From: Falsiroseomonas selenitidurans
GTDB taxonomy: Bacteria > Pseudomonadota > Alphaproteobacteria > Acetobacterales > Acetobacteraceae
Reading direction: 5' to 3'
Length of the DNA stretch: 64,000 bases
Assembly: GCF_012103215.1 (NCBI RefSeq)
Contig: NZ_JAAVNE010000013.1
Span: 57,154-121,153, forward strand
Position 1 is the stretch's first letter; each line of letters starts with the position of its first letter. The notes beneath the pieces are model-generated. The model was not told where the DNA came from and ran no database searches. It saw only the letters and a program-made list of their open reading frames with translations. Shown piece after piece: positions 17,989 through 27,021 of the stretch. The translations under genes and the position numbers were made by a program.

Positions 17989-19404
17989 ATGCGCCTTCTC
18001 CTTCCGGCGGTCGCCCTGCTGCTGGCCGGCGCCGTCGCCGCGGATGACGGGCCGGACCCGGCGGAGCTCGCCCCCGGCGGCACCGCCACGGTGCGGGACA
18101 CCGGCGATGCCCGCGCCTTCTCCCTGCCCTCCGCCAGCCTGGCGCTGGAACGGCAGTTCGACTTCAAGCTGGGCGACGGGGTCTTCCGCAAGCTCTGGGT
18201 CTCCTCCCCCTCCTCCACCACCAGTTCCGACGGGCTGGGGCCGCTGTACAATGCGCGCGGCTGCCAGTCCTGCCACCTGCGCGACGGCCGCGGCCGGCCG
18301 CCGGAGCCGGGGGAGCCCGCCTCCTCCCTGCTGGTCCGCCTGTCCGTGCCCCCCGGCCAGGCGCGCGGCCCGGGCCCGGCGCCGGGCTGGCTGCCGGCCG
18401 ACCCGGACCCGACCTATGGGTTGCAGCTGCAGACCTTCGGCATCGCCGGCCACCCGGCGGAAGGTCGCGTGCGGGTCGACTGGACGGAACAGCCGGTGCC
18501 GCTGGCCGGTGGCGAGACGGCCTCGCTGCGCCGCCCCGCCTGGCACATCGCCGATTGGGGCTATGGCCCGCCGGCGCCCGGCCTGATGCTCTCGCCCCGC
18601 GTGGCCCCGCCGATGATCGGACTCGGCCTGCTGGAAGCGGTGCCAGCGGCGGCGATCCGTGCCGGGGCGGATCCGGAGGATCACGACCGCGACGGCATTT
18701 CCGGCCGCGCGGCGGATGTGTGGAGCGCGCATCTCGGCATCCCCGCGCTCGGCCGCTTCGGCTGGAAGGCGCAGGCGCCGACCCTGCCGGACCAGGTGGC
18801 GGACGCCTTCGCCGCCGACATGGGCCTGTCCACCCGCATCAACCCGGCGCATGCCGGCGAATGCACCGCCGCCCAGGCCGATTGCCGCACCGCCCCGCAT
18901 GGCGCGCCGGAGGATGGCGGGCCGGAGGTCGATCCACGGCTGTTCGAGCTGGTGGTGTTCTACGCCCGCAACCTCGGCGTCCCCGCCCGCGCCGCGCCGA
19001 CGCCGCAGGTGATGCGCGGCCGTGCCCTGTTCCGGGAGACCGGCTGCGCCGCCTGCCACCGGCCGAGCTTCACCACCGGCGCCATCCCCGGGCGGCCGGA
19101 GCATTCGCACCAGCGCATCTGGCCCTACACGGACCTGCTGCTGCACGACATGGGAGAGGGCCTGGCCGACCACCGGCCGGAAGGCGCGGCGGATGGGCGC
19201 GAATGGCGCACCCCGCCGCTCTGGGGGCTGGGCCACACCCTGCGCGTCAGCGGCCACACCCAGCTGCTGCATGATGGCCGCGCCCGCAGCGTGCTGGAGG
19301 CGATCCTCTGGCATGGCGGGGAAGCCCAGGCGGCGCGCGATGCCGTGGCCGCGCTGCCCCGCGCGGAGCGTGCCGCGCTGCTGGCCTTCCTGGAGAGCCT
19401 GTGA
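17989..19404 (+). CDS. Di-heme oxidoreductase family protein (DHOR, 'thiol oxidoreductase')
   Basis: 471 residues with a signal peptide (MRLLLPAVALLLAGAVA). Two covalent heme c motifs are present: CQSCH at residues 92-96 and CAACH at 353-357. The sequence around GLGPLYNARGCQSCH and HDMGEGLADHRPEG is characteristic of the DHOR family, which is distantly related to MauG/CcpA di-heme peroxidases. It starts 2 nt after the imelysin stop and overlaps the next imelysin gene by one base. The operon suggests a periplasmic redox step tied to iron uptake. The actual substrate is unknown, and the name 'thiol oxidoreductase' is not supported by the sequence. Confidence 0.92.
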   Translation: MRLLLPAVALLLAGAVAADDGPDPAELAPGGTATVRDTGDARAFSLPSASLALERQFDFKLGDGVFRKLWVSSPSSTTSSDGLGPLYNARGCQSCHLRDGRGRPPEPGEPASSLLVRLSVPPGQARGPGPAPGWLPADPDPTYGLQLQTFGIAGHPAEGRVRVDWTEQPVPLAGGETASLRRPAWHIADWGYGPPAPGLMLSPRVAPPMIGLGLLEAVPAAAIRAGADPEDHDRDGISGRAADVWSAHLGIPALGRFGWKAQAPTLPDQVADAFAADMGLSTRINPAHAGECTAAQADCRTAPHGAPEDGGPEVDPRLFELVVFYARNLGVPARAAPTPQVMRGRALFRETGCAACHRPSFTTGAIPGRPEHSHQRIWPYTDLLLHDMGEGLADHRPEGAADGREWRTPPLWGLGHTLRVSGHTQLLHDGRARSVLEAILWHGGEAQAARDAVAALPRAERAALLAFLESL

Positions 19405-20480
19405 TGCCCACCCGCCGCGCCCTCGCCGCGCTTCTGGCCCTGCCGGCCCTGGCGGGATCCGCATGGGCCCAGCCGATGGAGCCCGCGCGCGCGGCGCTGC
19501 GGGCTGCCGTCAGCCGGCACGTGCTGCCGCGCCACGCGGCCTTCACCGCGGCGGCGGCGGCCTTCGCCTCGGCGACCGCGGCGCTGCGCACGGCGCCGGA
19601 GGCGGCGCGGGCCGACGCGGCGCGGGCGGTCTGGGCGGCGCTGGCCCTGGCCTTCCAGGGCATCCGACACCTCCGCTTCGGGCCGATGGAGGCCTTCGAC
19701 CACGGCTTCCGCATCACCCTGTTCCCGGACCCGCGCAACGCCACCACGCGCGAACTGGCGGAGCTGCTGCGGGAGGGTGACCCCGAGTCCATCACGCCGC
19801 AGGCCTTCGCCCGCGGCCGCGTTGCCGCCCAGGGCCTGCCGGCGGCGGAGCGCCTGCTGTTCGGCGAGGCGGCGCCCCGCCTGCTGGCCCCCGACGAAGC
19901 CTTCCGCCGCCGCCTGCTGGCCGCCATCGGCGCCAATCTGTTGGCCATCGCGCAGGCCATGCAGCAGGAATGGGCGCCGCAGGGCGGGGCGTTCGGCACC
20001 GAGCTGGAAGGCACGCCGGGCGGCGTCTTCCGCAGCCCGCAGGATGGCCTGCTGGTGCTGTTCAAGAGCCTGCATGGCGGGCTCGAATTCCTCGGCGAGC
20101 GCCAGGTGGCCCGCGCGCTCGGTGCCACCGCCCGCCAGGCCTTTCCGCGCCGGACGGAGGCGTGGCGCAGCGGTGCCTCCCTGGCCCTGGTCCAGGCCGG
20201 GCTGGCGGCGCAGGCGGAGCTGTGGCGCACCGGCTTCGCGCCGCTGGTCGCGGCGCAGGATGCCCCGCTCGCCGCCCAGGTGGCGCAGGGCTATGCCGCC
20301 GCCGAGGCCGCCGCCGCCGCCATCGCCCCCAGCCTCGAGAAAGCCGTGGTGCAGCCGGCCGGGCGCGCCGCGGTGGAGGCGCTGTTGCTGGCCAGCGGTC
20401 AGGCGCGCCGCCTGCTGACGGAGCGCGTGGCGCCGGCCATCGGCCTGCCCGTGGGCTTCAATTCGATGGATGGCGACTGA
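19404..20480 (+). CDS. Second imelysin family protein
   Basis: 358 residues from the ATG at 19404, which overlaps the preceding stop. It has a Tat-like signal (MPTRRALAALLALPALAGSAWA). It matches the shorter imelysin paralogues that accompany DHOR genes: RHLRFGPMEAFDHGFRITLF, then a GLPAAERLLFGE segment and a PVGFNSMDGD C-terminus. It lacks the GxHxxE signature seen in the first paralogue, as is common in this position of the operon. Its role is probably a structural or binding partner of the upstream imelysin and DHOR. It ends by overlapping the DUF1513 start (TGATG). Confidence 0.9.
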   Translation: MPTRRALAALLALPALAGSAWAQPMEPARAALRAAVSRHVLPRHAAFTAAAAAFASATAALRTAPEAARADAARAVWAALALAFQGIRHLRFGPMEAFDHGFRITLFPDPRNATTRELAELLREGDPESITPQAFARGRVAAQGLPAAERLLFGEAAPRLLAPDEAFRRRLLAAIGANLLAIAQAMQQEWAPQGGAFGTELEGTPGGVFRSPQDGLLVLFKSLHGGLEFLGERQVARALGATARQAFPRRTEAWRSGASLALVQAGLAAQAELWRTGFAPLVAAQDAPLAAQVAQGYAAAEAAAAAIAPSLEKAVVQPAGRAAVEALLLASGQARRLLTERVAPAIGLPVGFNSMDGD

Positions 20481-21556
20481 TGACCACCCTGCCCCGCCGC
20501 GCCGCGCTCGCCCTGCCCTTCCTGGCCCTGGCACGCCCGGCGCCGGCGGCCGAGGCCGGCTTCCTCGCCGCCGCCGCCGATGCCGAGGGCCGCTGGCGCG
20601 TGGCCGCCTTCGGCGCGGACGGCGCGAAGCGTTTCGAAAGCGCGATGCCGGCGCGCGGCCATGGCGCGGCGGTCGGGCCCGATGGCGGCACCGCCGTGCT
20701 GTTCGCCCGCCGCCCCGGCCACTTCGCCCTGGTGCTGGACCCCGCCTCCGGCGCGCTGCGCCAGGTGGTGGAGCGCGCGCCGGGGCGCTGGTTCTGCGGC
20801 CATGGCGCCTTCTCCGCCGATGGCGGCACGCTCTGGGCCAGCGAGATCGATGCGACGGGCGAGGGCGTGGTCGGCGTCTATGCCGTGCGGCGCGGCTATG
20901 CGCGCATCGGCGAATTCCCGACCGGCGGCGCCGATCCGCATGATGTGCGTCTGGCGCCGGACGGCGCCTCCATCTGGGTCGCCAATGGCGGCATCCGCAC
21001 CGATCCGCGGCTGCCGCGCACCCGATTCGAGTTGGAGGCGTTCGACAGCTCGCTGGTGCGGCTGGACACCGGCTCCGGCCGCCTCCTGGCGCGGCACCGG
21101 GTGGCGCAGGATGCCAGCCTGTCGCTGCGCCATCTGGCGCTGGCGCCGGATGGCACGGTGGCCATCGCCATGCAGCATGAAGGCCCGCGGCAGGACCGGC
21201 CGCCGCTGGTGGCGCTGGTGGATGCGGCCGGGCTGGCGGTGCTGCCCGGGCCGGCTGCAGGCTGGGGCCTGCTGGACCACTACATCGGCAGCGCCGCGGC
21301 CAGCGCCGATGGCACGCTGTTCGCCGTGACCAGCCCGCGCGGCGGAGCGGGGCTGGTGATCGAGGCCGCAAGCCGCCGGGTCCGCGCCGCCTTCACCCTG
21401 CGCGATGGCTGCGGCGTGGCGGCGGCGCCGGGCGGCTTCCTGGTCACCTCCGGGCTTGGCGGCGGCGTGCTGGTGGCCGCCGACGGCACGCAGCGGCGGC
21501 TGGAGAACCCCTTCCTCGCCGGCCTGCGCTGGGACAACCACATGGTCCCGATCTGA
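20480..21556 (+). CDS. DUF1513 family beta-propeller-like exported protein
   Basis: 358 residues from the ATG overlapping the imelysin stop. A signal sequence (LPRRAALALPFLALARPAPA) is followed by repeats such as RGHGAAVGPDGGTAVLFARR, GHGAFSADGGTLWASE and DPHDVRLAPDGASIWVANGG. These are blade-like units typical of DUF1513. The C-terminus LRWDNHMVPI is the family's conserved end. DUF1513 proteins close the imelysin/DHOR operon in many proteobacteria and have no assigned biochemical function; periplasmic location is expected. Confidence 0.92.
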   Translation: MTTLPRRAALALPFLALARPAPAAEAGFLAAAADAEGRWRVAAFGADGAKRFESAMPARGHGAAVGPDGGTAVLFARRPGHFALVLDPASGALRQVVERAPGRWFCGHGAFSADGGTLWASEIDATGEGVVGVYAVRRGYARIGEFPTGGADPHDVRLAPDGASIWVANGGIRTDPRLPRTRFELEAFDSSLVRLDTGSGRLLARHRVAQDASLSLRHLALAPDGTVAIAMQHEGPRQDRPPLVALVDAAGLAVLPGPAAGWGLLDHYIGSAAASADGTLFAVTSPRGGAGLVIEAASRRVRAAFTLRDGCGVAAAPGGFLVTSGLGGGVLVAADGTQRRLENPFLAGLRWDNHMVPI

Positions 21557-21659
21557 AGCGGGCATGGCGCCGCGCGGATAAGGCTTGAACGGATCGTTGG
21601 ATATCCTACCATCCCCGCCAAGCGCGGCAGCAGCCGCCGAAGCGGGAGGACCCCCGGGG

Positions 21660-22187
21660 ATGTCGCAGCCGGCCCGCAAGGCGCGCCGCATGGCCGAGGC
21701 GCCAGCCGCGCCGCGCCTCGCTCTGGCGCATGAGGCGCCAGCCGGGCAGCTGCCGGTGCAGCTCGGCCCGCTCGGCGTGCAGCTCGGCTTCCTGCTGCGC
21801 CTCGCCCAGGAAGCCGCCTTCGACGCCTTCGCCGCGCGCACCGGCCAGGCGGCGCTGCGCCCCGGCCGCTACTCCATCCTCGTCATCATCGCGGCCAATC
21901 CCGGCATCTCCCAGACCGCGCTCGGCGCCGCGGCGGGGCGCGACAAATCCACCCTGACCCCGGCCCTGGCGGACCTGGAACGCCGTGGCCTGATCCGCCG
22001 CGACCGGCCGCCGCAGGACCGCCGGAGCTATGCGCTGACCCTGACGGAGGTCGGCCGCCAGGTGCTGGAAGGGCTGCGCCACCACGCCGCCGCGCATGAC
22101 GCGGCGCTGGAGGCGCTGGTCGGGCCGGCGGACCGCGCCGCCTTCGTCGCGGTGCTGCGCCGCATCATCCAGGGGATCGGCGCATGA
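21660..22187 (+). CDS. MarR family transcriptional regulator
   Basis: 175 residues starting at 21660, preceded by GGGAGGA. A winged helix-turn-helix is visible: LRPGRYSILVIIAANPGISQ, GAAAGRDKSTLTPALADLE, then the wing RRDRPPQDRRSYALTLT. These are standard MarR features. The gene overlaps the benzoylformate decarboxylase gene (ATGA), so it probably regulates that operon, likely in response to an aromatic acid. A short palindrome around GGATATCC at 21599 lies in its promoter gap, but it is too short to call an operator. Confidence 0.93.
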   Translation: MSQPARKARRMAEAPAAPRLALAHEAPAGQLPVQLGPLGVQLGFLLRLAQEAAFDAFAARTGQAALRPGRYSILVIIAANPGISQTALGAAAGRDKSTLTPALADLERRGLIRRDRPPQDRRSYALTLTEVGRQVLEGLRHHAAAHDAALEALVGPADRAAFVAVLRRIIQGIGA

Positions 22188-23788
22188 CGACCACGGTGCG
22201 CCAGGCGGTGCTGGACCTGCTGCGCGAGACCGGCATGACCACGGTGTTCGGCAATCCGGGCTCCACGGAAATGCCCTTCCTGGACCGATTCCCGGCGGAT
22301 TTCCGCTACGTGCTCGGCCTGCAGGAAGCCTGCGTGGTCGGCATGGCGGACGGCTTCGCCCGCGCCACCGGCCGCGCCGCCTTCGTCAACCTGCACTCGG
22401 CGGCGGGGGTGGGCCATGCGCTGGGCAATGTCTTCACCGCCTGGCGCAACCAGGCGCCGCTGGTCATCACCGCCGGCCAGCAGCAGCGCGCCCTGCTGCC
22501 GAACCACCCCTTCCTGGGCGCGGTGGAGGCCGCCAGCTTCCCGAAGCCCTATGTGAAGTTCAGCATCGAGCCGGCGCGGGCCGAGGACGTGCCGGCCGCC
22601 ATCGCCCAGGCCTGGCAGGTGGCGATGCAGCGCCCCTGGGGTCCCACCTTCGTCTCGGTCCCGGCGGATGACTGGGGCGCCCCCTGCCAGCCGGTGATCC
22701 CGCGCCGCGTCGCCCCTGCCATGGCGCCGGACCCGGCCCTGCTGGCGGAGGCGGCCGCGGCGCTGGCCGGCGCCCGCAACCCGGTGCTGGTGGCGGGGCC
22801 GGAGGTGGACCAGGAAGGCGCCGGCCCCGCCCTGGTGGCGCTGGCGGAGCGGCTGGGCGCGCCGGTGCTGACCAGCCCCTTCGCCGCCCGCATCGCCTTC
22901 CCCGAGGATCATCCGCTGTTCGCCGGCTTCCTGCCCGCGGCGCCGCAGGCGGTCTCCGACCGGCTGATGCGCCACGACCTGGTGCTGGTGGTGGGCGCGC
23001 CGGTCTTCACCTTCCATGTGGGGGGGGAGGCCGCGATCTTCCGCAGCGCCATCCCGATCTGGCACTTCACCACGGATGCCGAGGCCGCCTGCGCCGCGCC
23101 GGCCGGCACCAGCGTGCTGGGCGCGCTGGGCCTCGCCCTGCCGGCGCTGACGGCCGCCCTGCCCGCCGCGCCGATTGGCGCGAGGCGCCCCCTGCCCGCG
23201 CCGCGGCCGCGGCCGGCGCCGCCCGAACCCGCAGACCCCATCCCGGCCGAATACCTGCTGCACCGGCTGCACCACGCCATGCCGGCGGAGGCGGTGCTGG
23301 TGGAGGAGGCGCCCTCGCACCGCCCGGCGATGCAGGCGCAGATGCCGAGGGTGCGCTGGGGCAGCTTCTTCACCATGGCCAGCGGCGGGCTGGGCTATTC
23401 CCTGCCCGGTGCGGTCGGCATCGCGCTCGCGCAGCCCGGCACGCCGGTGGTCTGCCTGATCGGCGACGGGTCCATGATGTATGCCCCGCAGGCGCTGTGG
23501 ACCGCGGTGCAGCAAGGGCTGAACCTCACCGTCATCGTCATCAACAATGGCGGCTACGGCGCCATGCGCAGCTTCGGCCAGGTGCTGCAGGTGCGCGACG
23601 TGCCGGGCATCGACCTGTCGGGCCTGGATTTCGTCAGCCTCGCTCGCGGCATGGGCTGCCCCGGCGTGCAGGTGACCCGCGCCGCGGATCTGGATGCCGC
23701 GCTGGCCGAAGCCTGCGCCGCGCCCGGCCCGAGGCTGGTCGAGGTCGTCGTCGATGCGGCCGTGCCCACCCTCTACCACAAGAGCTGA
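22184..23788 (+). CDS. mdlC: ThDP-dependent benzoylformate decarboxylase-like enzyme
   Basis: 534 residues, the family's usual length. The benzoylformate decarboxylase active-site pattern is present: S27 in NPGSTEMPF, the ThDP-activating E48 in LQEAC, H71 in NLHSAAG and H278 in FTFHVGG. These correspond to Ser26, Glu47, His70 and His281 of the Pseudomonas enzyme. The cofactor motif GDGSMMYAPQ with INNGGYGAMR is intact. It should decarboxylate 2-oxo acids such as benzoylformate to aldehydes. It is co-transcribed with a MarR regulator and followed by a Bug receptor, suggesting an imported aromatic 2-oxo or 2-hydroxy acid. Other 2-oxo acids are possible substrates. Confidence 0.88.
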   Translation: MTTTVRQAVLDLLRETGMTTVFGNPGSTEMPFLDRFPADFRYVLGLQEACVVGMADGFARATGRAAFVNLHSAAGVGHALGNVFTAWRNQAPLVITAGQQQRALLPNHPFLGAVEAASFPKPYVKFSIEPARAEDVPAAIAQAWQVAMQRPWGPTFVSVPADDWGAPCQPVIPRRVAPAMAPDPALLAEAAAALAGARNPVLVAGPEVDQEGAGPALVALAERLGAPVLTSPFAARIAFPEDHPLFAGFLPAAPQAVSDRLMRHDLVLVVGAPVFTFHVGGEAAIFRSAIPIWHFTTDAEAACAAPAGTSVLGALGLALPALTAALPAAPIGARRPLPAPRPRPAPPEPADPIPAEYLLHRLHHAMPAEAVLVEEAPSHRPAMQAQMPRVRWGSFFTMASGGLGYSLPGAVGIALAQPGTPVVCLIGDGSMMYAPQALWTAVQQGLNLTVIVINNGGYGAMRSFGQVLQVRDVPGIDLSGLDFVSLARGMGCPGVQVTRAADLDAALAEACAAPGPRLVEVVVDAAVPTLYHKS

Positions 23789-23838
23789 GAGGGAACCCGG
23801 CCGCCACCACCACCACCACACGACAGGGAGGACCGAGA

Positions 23839-24810
23839 ATGCGAAGCATCAGGATCGACCGACGCGGGCTGCTGGCCGCCGCCGCCCTCGCGCCATGGCC
23901 CGCCGCCGCCCAGGCCTGGCCCACCCGGCCGCTGCGCCTGGTGGTGCCCTTCCCGCCCGGCGGGCTGGTGGATGTGCTGGCGCGCGCCATCTCCCAGCGC
24001 CTGACGGAGCGGCTGGGACAGCCGGTGGTGGTGGAGAACCGGGCCGGCGCCGGCGGCAATATCGGCGCCGATGTGGTGGCGAAGGCGGCGCCGGACGGCC
24101 ACACGCTGCTGGCCACCTCGCTGGGCCCGGTGGCGGTGAACCAGTTCATCTACCGCAGCATGCCCTTCGAGACGGACACCGCCTTCGCGCCCATCGTGCT
24201 GCTGGCCAGCACGCCGAAGGTGCTGTGCGTGGCGCCGGACCGCCCGTGGCGCAGCGTCGCCGATGTGGTGGCCGCGGCGAAGGCGCGGCCGGGCGTGCTG
24301 ACGGCGGGCTCCGCCGGGCCGGGCAGCAGCCTTCACCTGGCGCTGGAACTGTTCAAGCGGACCACCGGCACCGACATCCAGCACATCCCCTATCGCGGCG
24401 CCGCGCCGGCGGTGACGGATCTGGTGGCCGGGCAGATCGACATGGCGATCGACAACCTGCCCAACATCCTCGGCCAGATCACCGCCGGCCGCGTCCGCGC
24501 GCTGGCCGTGGCCACGCCGGGGCGCCTGCCGCAACTGCCCGATGTGCCGACCATGGCGGAAGGCGGCTTCGACTTCGTCTTCGGCACCGCCTTCGGCCTG
24601 GTCGCCCCCGCCGGCACCCCCGACCCCATCCTGCTGCGGCTGGCGGAGGCGGTGACGGCGGCGCTGCGCGACCCGGCGGTGGGCGGCAGGCTGGCGCAGC
24701 AGGGCGCCCTCCTCGGCGGCGGCACGCCCGGGGATTTCGCCGCGCTGATCGCGCGGGAGAAGGCGACGCTGGCGCCGGTGATCCGCGCGGCGGGAATCCG
24801 CGCGGAGTAA
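23839..24810 (+). CDS. Bug/TctC-type tripartite tricarboxylate transporter substrate-binding protein
   Basis: 323 residues from the ATG at 23839 behind GGGAGG. A signal peptide (RRGLLAAAALAPWPAAAQA) precedes the TctC pattern: WPTRPLRLVVPFPPGG, VVVENRAGAGGNIGADVV, and HIPYRGAAPAVTDLVAGQID. It is a periplasmic high-affinity receptor for carboxylates or other small acids. No TctA or TctB membrane genes lie nearby, so it is an orphan receptor that would have to use a transporter encoded elsewhere. Its place after the decarboxylase suggests binding of an aromatic acid. Confidence 0.93.
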   Translation: MRSIRIDRRGLLAAAALAPWPAAAQAWPTRPLRLVVPFPPGGLVDVLARAISQRLTERLGQPVVVENRAGAGGNIGADVVAKAAPDGHTLLATSLGPVAVNQFIYRSMPFETDTAFAPIVLLASTPKVLCVAPDRPWRSVADVVAAAKARPGVLTAGSAGPGSSLHLALELFKRTTGTDIQHIPYRGAAPAVTDLVAGQIDMAIDNLPNILGQITAGRVRALAVATPGRLPQLPDVPTMAEGGFDFVFGTAFGLVAPAGTPDPILLRLAEAVTAALRDPAVGGRLAQQGALLGGGTPGDFAALIAREKATLAPVIRAAGIRAE

Positions 24811-24850
24811 AGGCTTCGCCTGCCTCAGGCGCCGGCGCCGCCTTCAGGGG

Positions 24851-24926
24851 CTTGGCGCGCGCCACCGGGCGCGGCGGCCATCCGGCCGCTCGCCCGCCTG
24901 CGGCGGGCGCCGGTCGAGCCCATCGG
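24851..24926. repeat. Two-hairpin intergenic repeat, copy A (convergent gap)
   Basis: The gap between the convergent Bug gene and the Abhydrolase_10 gene holds two consecutive perfect stems. The first is GCGGCC/GGCCGC at 24874-24889 with a 4-nt loop. The second is CGCCCGCC/GGCGGGCG at 24891-24909 with a 3-nt loop. The same pair of stems with altered loops recurs at 34071-34106, and roughly 70 bp around them are alignable. Position between gene ends suggests a bidirectional terminator or REP-like element. Confidence 0.6.
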
Positions 24927-24946
24927 CGGCGGGCATTGCCCGCCGT

Positions 24947-26899
24947 TCAGGGCGCCAGCTGCGCCAGCCGCCCGGCCTCGGCCGCCGCCACGGCACGGGC
25001 CGCGTCCTCGGCCAGCAGCAGCCGCTCCGCCACCATGCGGGCCGCCGCCTGGCGCACCGCGGCGACGTAGGCGGCCTGGTCGGCGTAGCGCTCCTCGATC
25101 GAGGGGCGCGGGTCGCCCGCCGCCTGCCGCGCCGCGCGCGTCGCCGCGAAGGGCGAAACCGCGCCCTGCAACGGGAACAGCGTGCCGGCGCCGAACCCCT
25201 CGGCGCGCGGGTTCCAGCCGGTATAGCTGGCACGCGGCACCGCCAGCGGCAGCATCCGGATGCCCGCGATCGCCATGCCATCCGCATCGGCGCGCGGCAC
25301 GAAGACCGGATAGGTGCCGATCTCGCGCGGCGGGAACACCGACTGGTCGGAAATGCTGGCCCCGGTGTGGATCCCGGCATAGGGCAGCCCCGGAATGCCC
25401 TGCGGCACCGCCGCCTCCGCCGCCACCAGCGTGCCATGGGCGCGCATCGGCACGCGGCTGGCCGGCGGGGTCACGCCTTCCGCCAGCCATTCCTCCATCG
25501 CCACCAGCAGCGCCCGCATCGGCGCGCCGGCATGCATCGGGTTCACCGGCAGCGCCATCGTCGGCGCCTGGCGCAGCTGGCCGCCCGGCGCGGCGAAATG
25601 CGGCGTGCCGGCCACCATGTAGGCGCGCACATCCTCCGGCAGGTCCAGGTGGTTGCCCGCCAGATCCGTCACCAGCAGCGAGGCGCGGGAGGCCCACCAT
25701 TCATGCTCGCTGTCGGTCTGGATCACCCGCGGGCAGGTGTTGTTCAGCCGGCAGCGCAGCATCAGCCCGTCGCGCCGGCCGGACAGCCGGTCCGCCAGCG
25801 TCGCATAGGTGAAGGGGAAGGTATCCGCCTGCCAGGCGGGATCCTGCGGGTGGCGCGCATTGCGGCCGGCCAGGCCGAAGCGGTAGTTCGTCGCCATGCG
25901 CCGGGCGCCGGCGACATGCGGCATCAGCCCGTCGAACACCATCCGCCCCTGCTCATCCTCGTTGAAGCCGAGCCAGAGGAAGTCGCGCAGGAAGCGCCCG
26001 GACTGCGAGACGCCGAAGCCGATGGCGCGGCTGACCGTGGGCCGGCCGGCGACGGCCAGCGGGTTCGTCGTGCCGCCCTCCCGTCGCAGGAAGGCGGCGA
26101 CGTCCCGCGTCGCGGCGAAGCCGAGGCCGAGCACCACCGGGTCCTTCGCCGTATAGGTCACCTCATACAGCGCGGCGGCGTCGAAGCCGCTCGCCGGCCG
26201 GGTGATCTCGACCCGCTGCGGGCCGGTGGCGCGGGGGGAAAGCCCCGGCGGCGTCTGCCGCGGCTCTGCCCAATGGCCGCGCACCGTCACCGCCAGGCTG
26301 GCATTGTCCGCGATCGTCCAGGACAGGTTCGCGGTGGCCGGGTTGCGGGTGTGGTCGAACAGGAATTCGTCCCGCGCCGGCCCCGTGACGCCCGCCAGCG
26401 CGGGGGCGCGCAGCGCGAGTTGCAGCGGCTGGGAGGGGATATCCGCCTGCCAGCCGATCCAGGCCATGGTGTAGCCGCGCCCGTGCAGGAAGCCGATCCC
26501 GGCATCGGCCGCCTGCGCCGCCCGGTTGGCGCCTGGCTGCGCGGCGTCGTCGAACAGTTGCGGCGCCAGCTTGCGGCCGCGATTGGGCACATCCACCAGC
26601 AGCGTGCCATTGCCGCGCGCGGGGTCGGCCGGGCGCAGCAGCACCACATCGGCCACAGCCTCCACCCGCCCCTGGGCGTTACGCGGGGCGCGGTCGATAT
26701 CGGCGATCACCGCGTTGCGGGGATCGGCAGGATCGACGGCGATGGTGGCGCGCGCGGTGATGCGCTGGTAGGGGCCGGCCGCGCCGAAGCTGCGGCCCTC
26801 GAAGGCAGGCGTCGTCTCGATCACCTCGAAGCGCACGACCTCGGCCGCCGCCGGCAGCGCGAGGCCGCCAAGCGCACAGGCCAGCAACAGATGTCGCAT
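24947..26899 (-). CDS. Exported alpha/beta hydrolase domain protein (Abhydrolase_10 type)
   Basis: 650 residues from the ATG at 26899; the open frame beyond it is not coding. A signal peptide (MRHLLLACALGGLALPAAAE) indicates a periplasmic or secreted protein. The nucleophile region reads AIGFGVSQSGRFLRDFLWLGFN, with Ser in the GVSQSG context, and RVIQTDSEHEWWASRASL carries a likely acid/His region. This is the large hydrolase family annotated as alpha/beta hydrolase domain (PF20091-like), of unknown substrate. It is the last gene of the minus-strand island that starts with the HpaI-type aldolase, with 122 bp between it and the lyase gene. Confidence 0.85.
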   Translation of the reverse strand: MRHLLLACALGGLALPAAAEVVRFEVIETTPAFEGRSFGAAGPYQRITARATIAVDPADPRNAVIADIDRAPRNAQGRVEAVADVVLLRPADPARGNGTLLVDVPNRGRKLAPQLFDDAAQPGANRAAQAADAGIGFLHGRGYTMAWIGWQADIPSQPLQLALRAPALAGVTGPARDEFLFDHTRNPATANLSWTIADNASLAVTVRGHWAEPRQTPPGLSPRATGPQRVEITRPASGFDAAALYEVTYTAKDPVVLGLGFAATRDVAAFLRREGGTTNPLAVAGRPTVSRAIGFGVSQSGRFLRDFLWLGFNEDEQGRMVFDGLMPHVAGARRMATNYRFGLAGRNARHPQDPAWQADTFPFTYATLADRLSGRRDGLMLRCRLNNTCPRVIQTDSEHEWWASRASLLVTDLAGNHLDLPEDVRAYMVAGTPHFAAPGGQLRQAPTMALPVNPMHAGAPMRALLVAMEEWLAEGVTPPASRVPMRAHGTLVAAEAAVPQGIPGLPYAGIHTGASISDQSVFPPREIGTYPVFVPRADADGMAIAGIRMLPLAVPRASYTGWNPRAEGFGAGTLFPLQGAVSPFAATRAARQAAGDPRPSIEERYADQAAYVAAVRQAAARMVAERLLLAEDAARAVAAAEAGRLAQLAP

Positions 26900-27021
26900 G
26901 GCGTCATTCCCTCCGCGGCGATTGGCGCGCCGTTCGCTGCCCCTCGCACGCGCAGGTCGGGGCTGCCCCTGCGCGCGGAAGTCCAGCATGGCGGGACAGA
27001 TTGCGCCAGCCAGGGAAAGGC

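Noticed and set aside
21599..21606. GGATATCC palindrome upstream of the MarR gene
   Set aside because: Too short and not extended by flanking symmetry; a MarR operator cannot be called from this alone.
23020..23027. Run of eight G inside the benzoylformate decarboxylase gene
   Set aside because: The reading frame is intact and the protein matches its family on both sides, so there is no sign of a frameshift or phase variation.
23803..23820. Short CCA/CAC trinucleotide run before the Bug receptor gene
   Set aside because: Only about five or six units, outside the coding region, with no paired structure; not enough to call a functional repeat.
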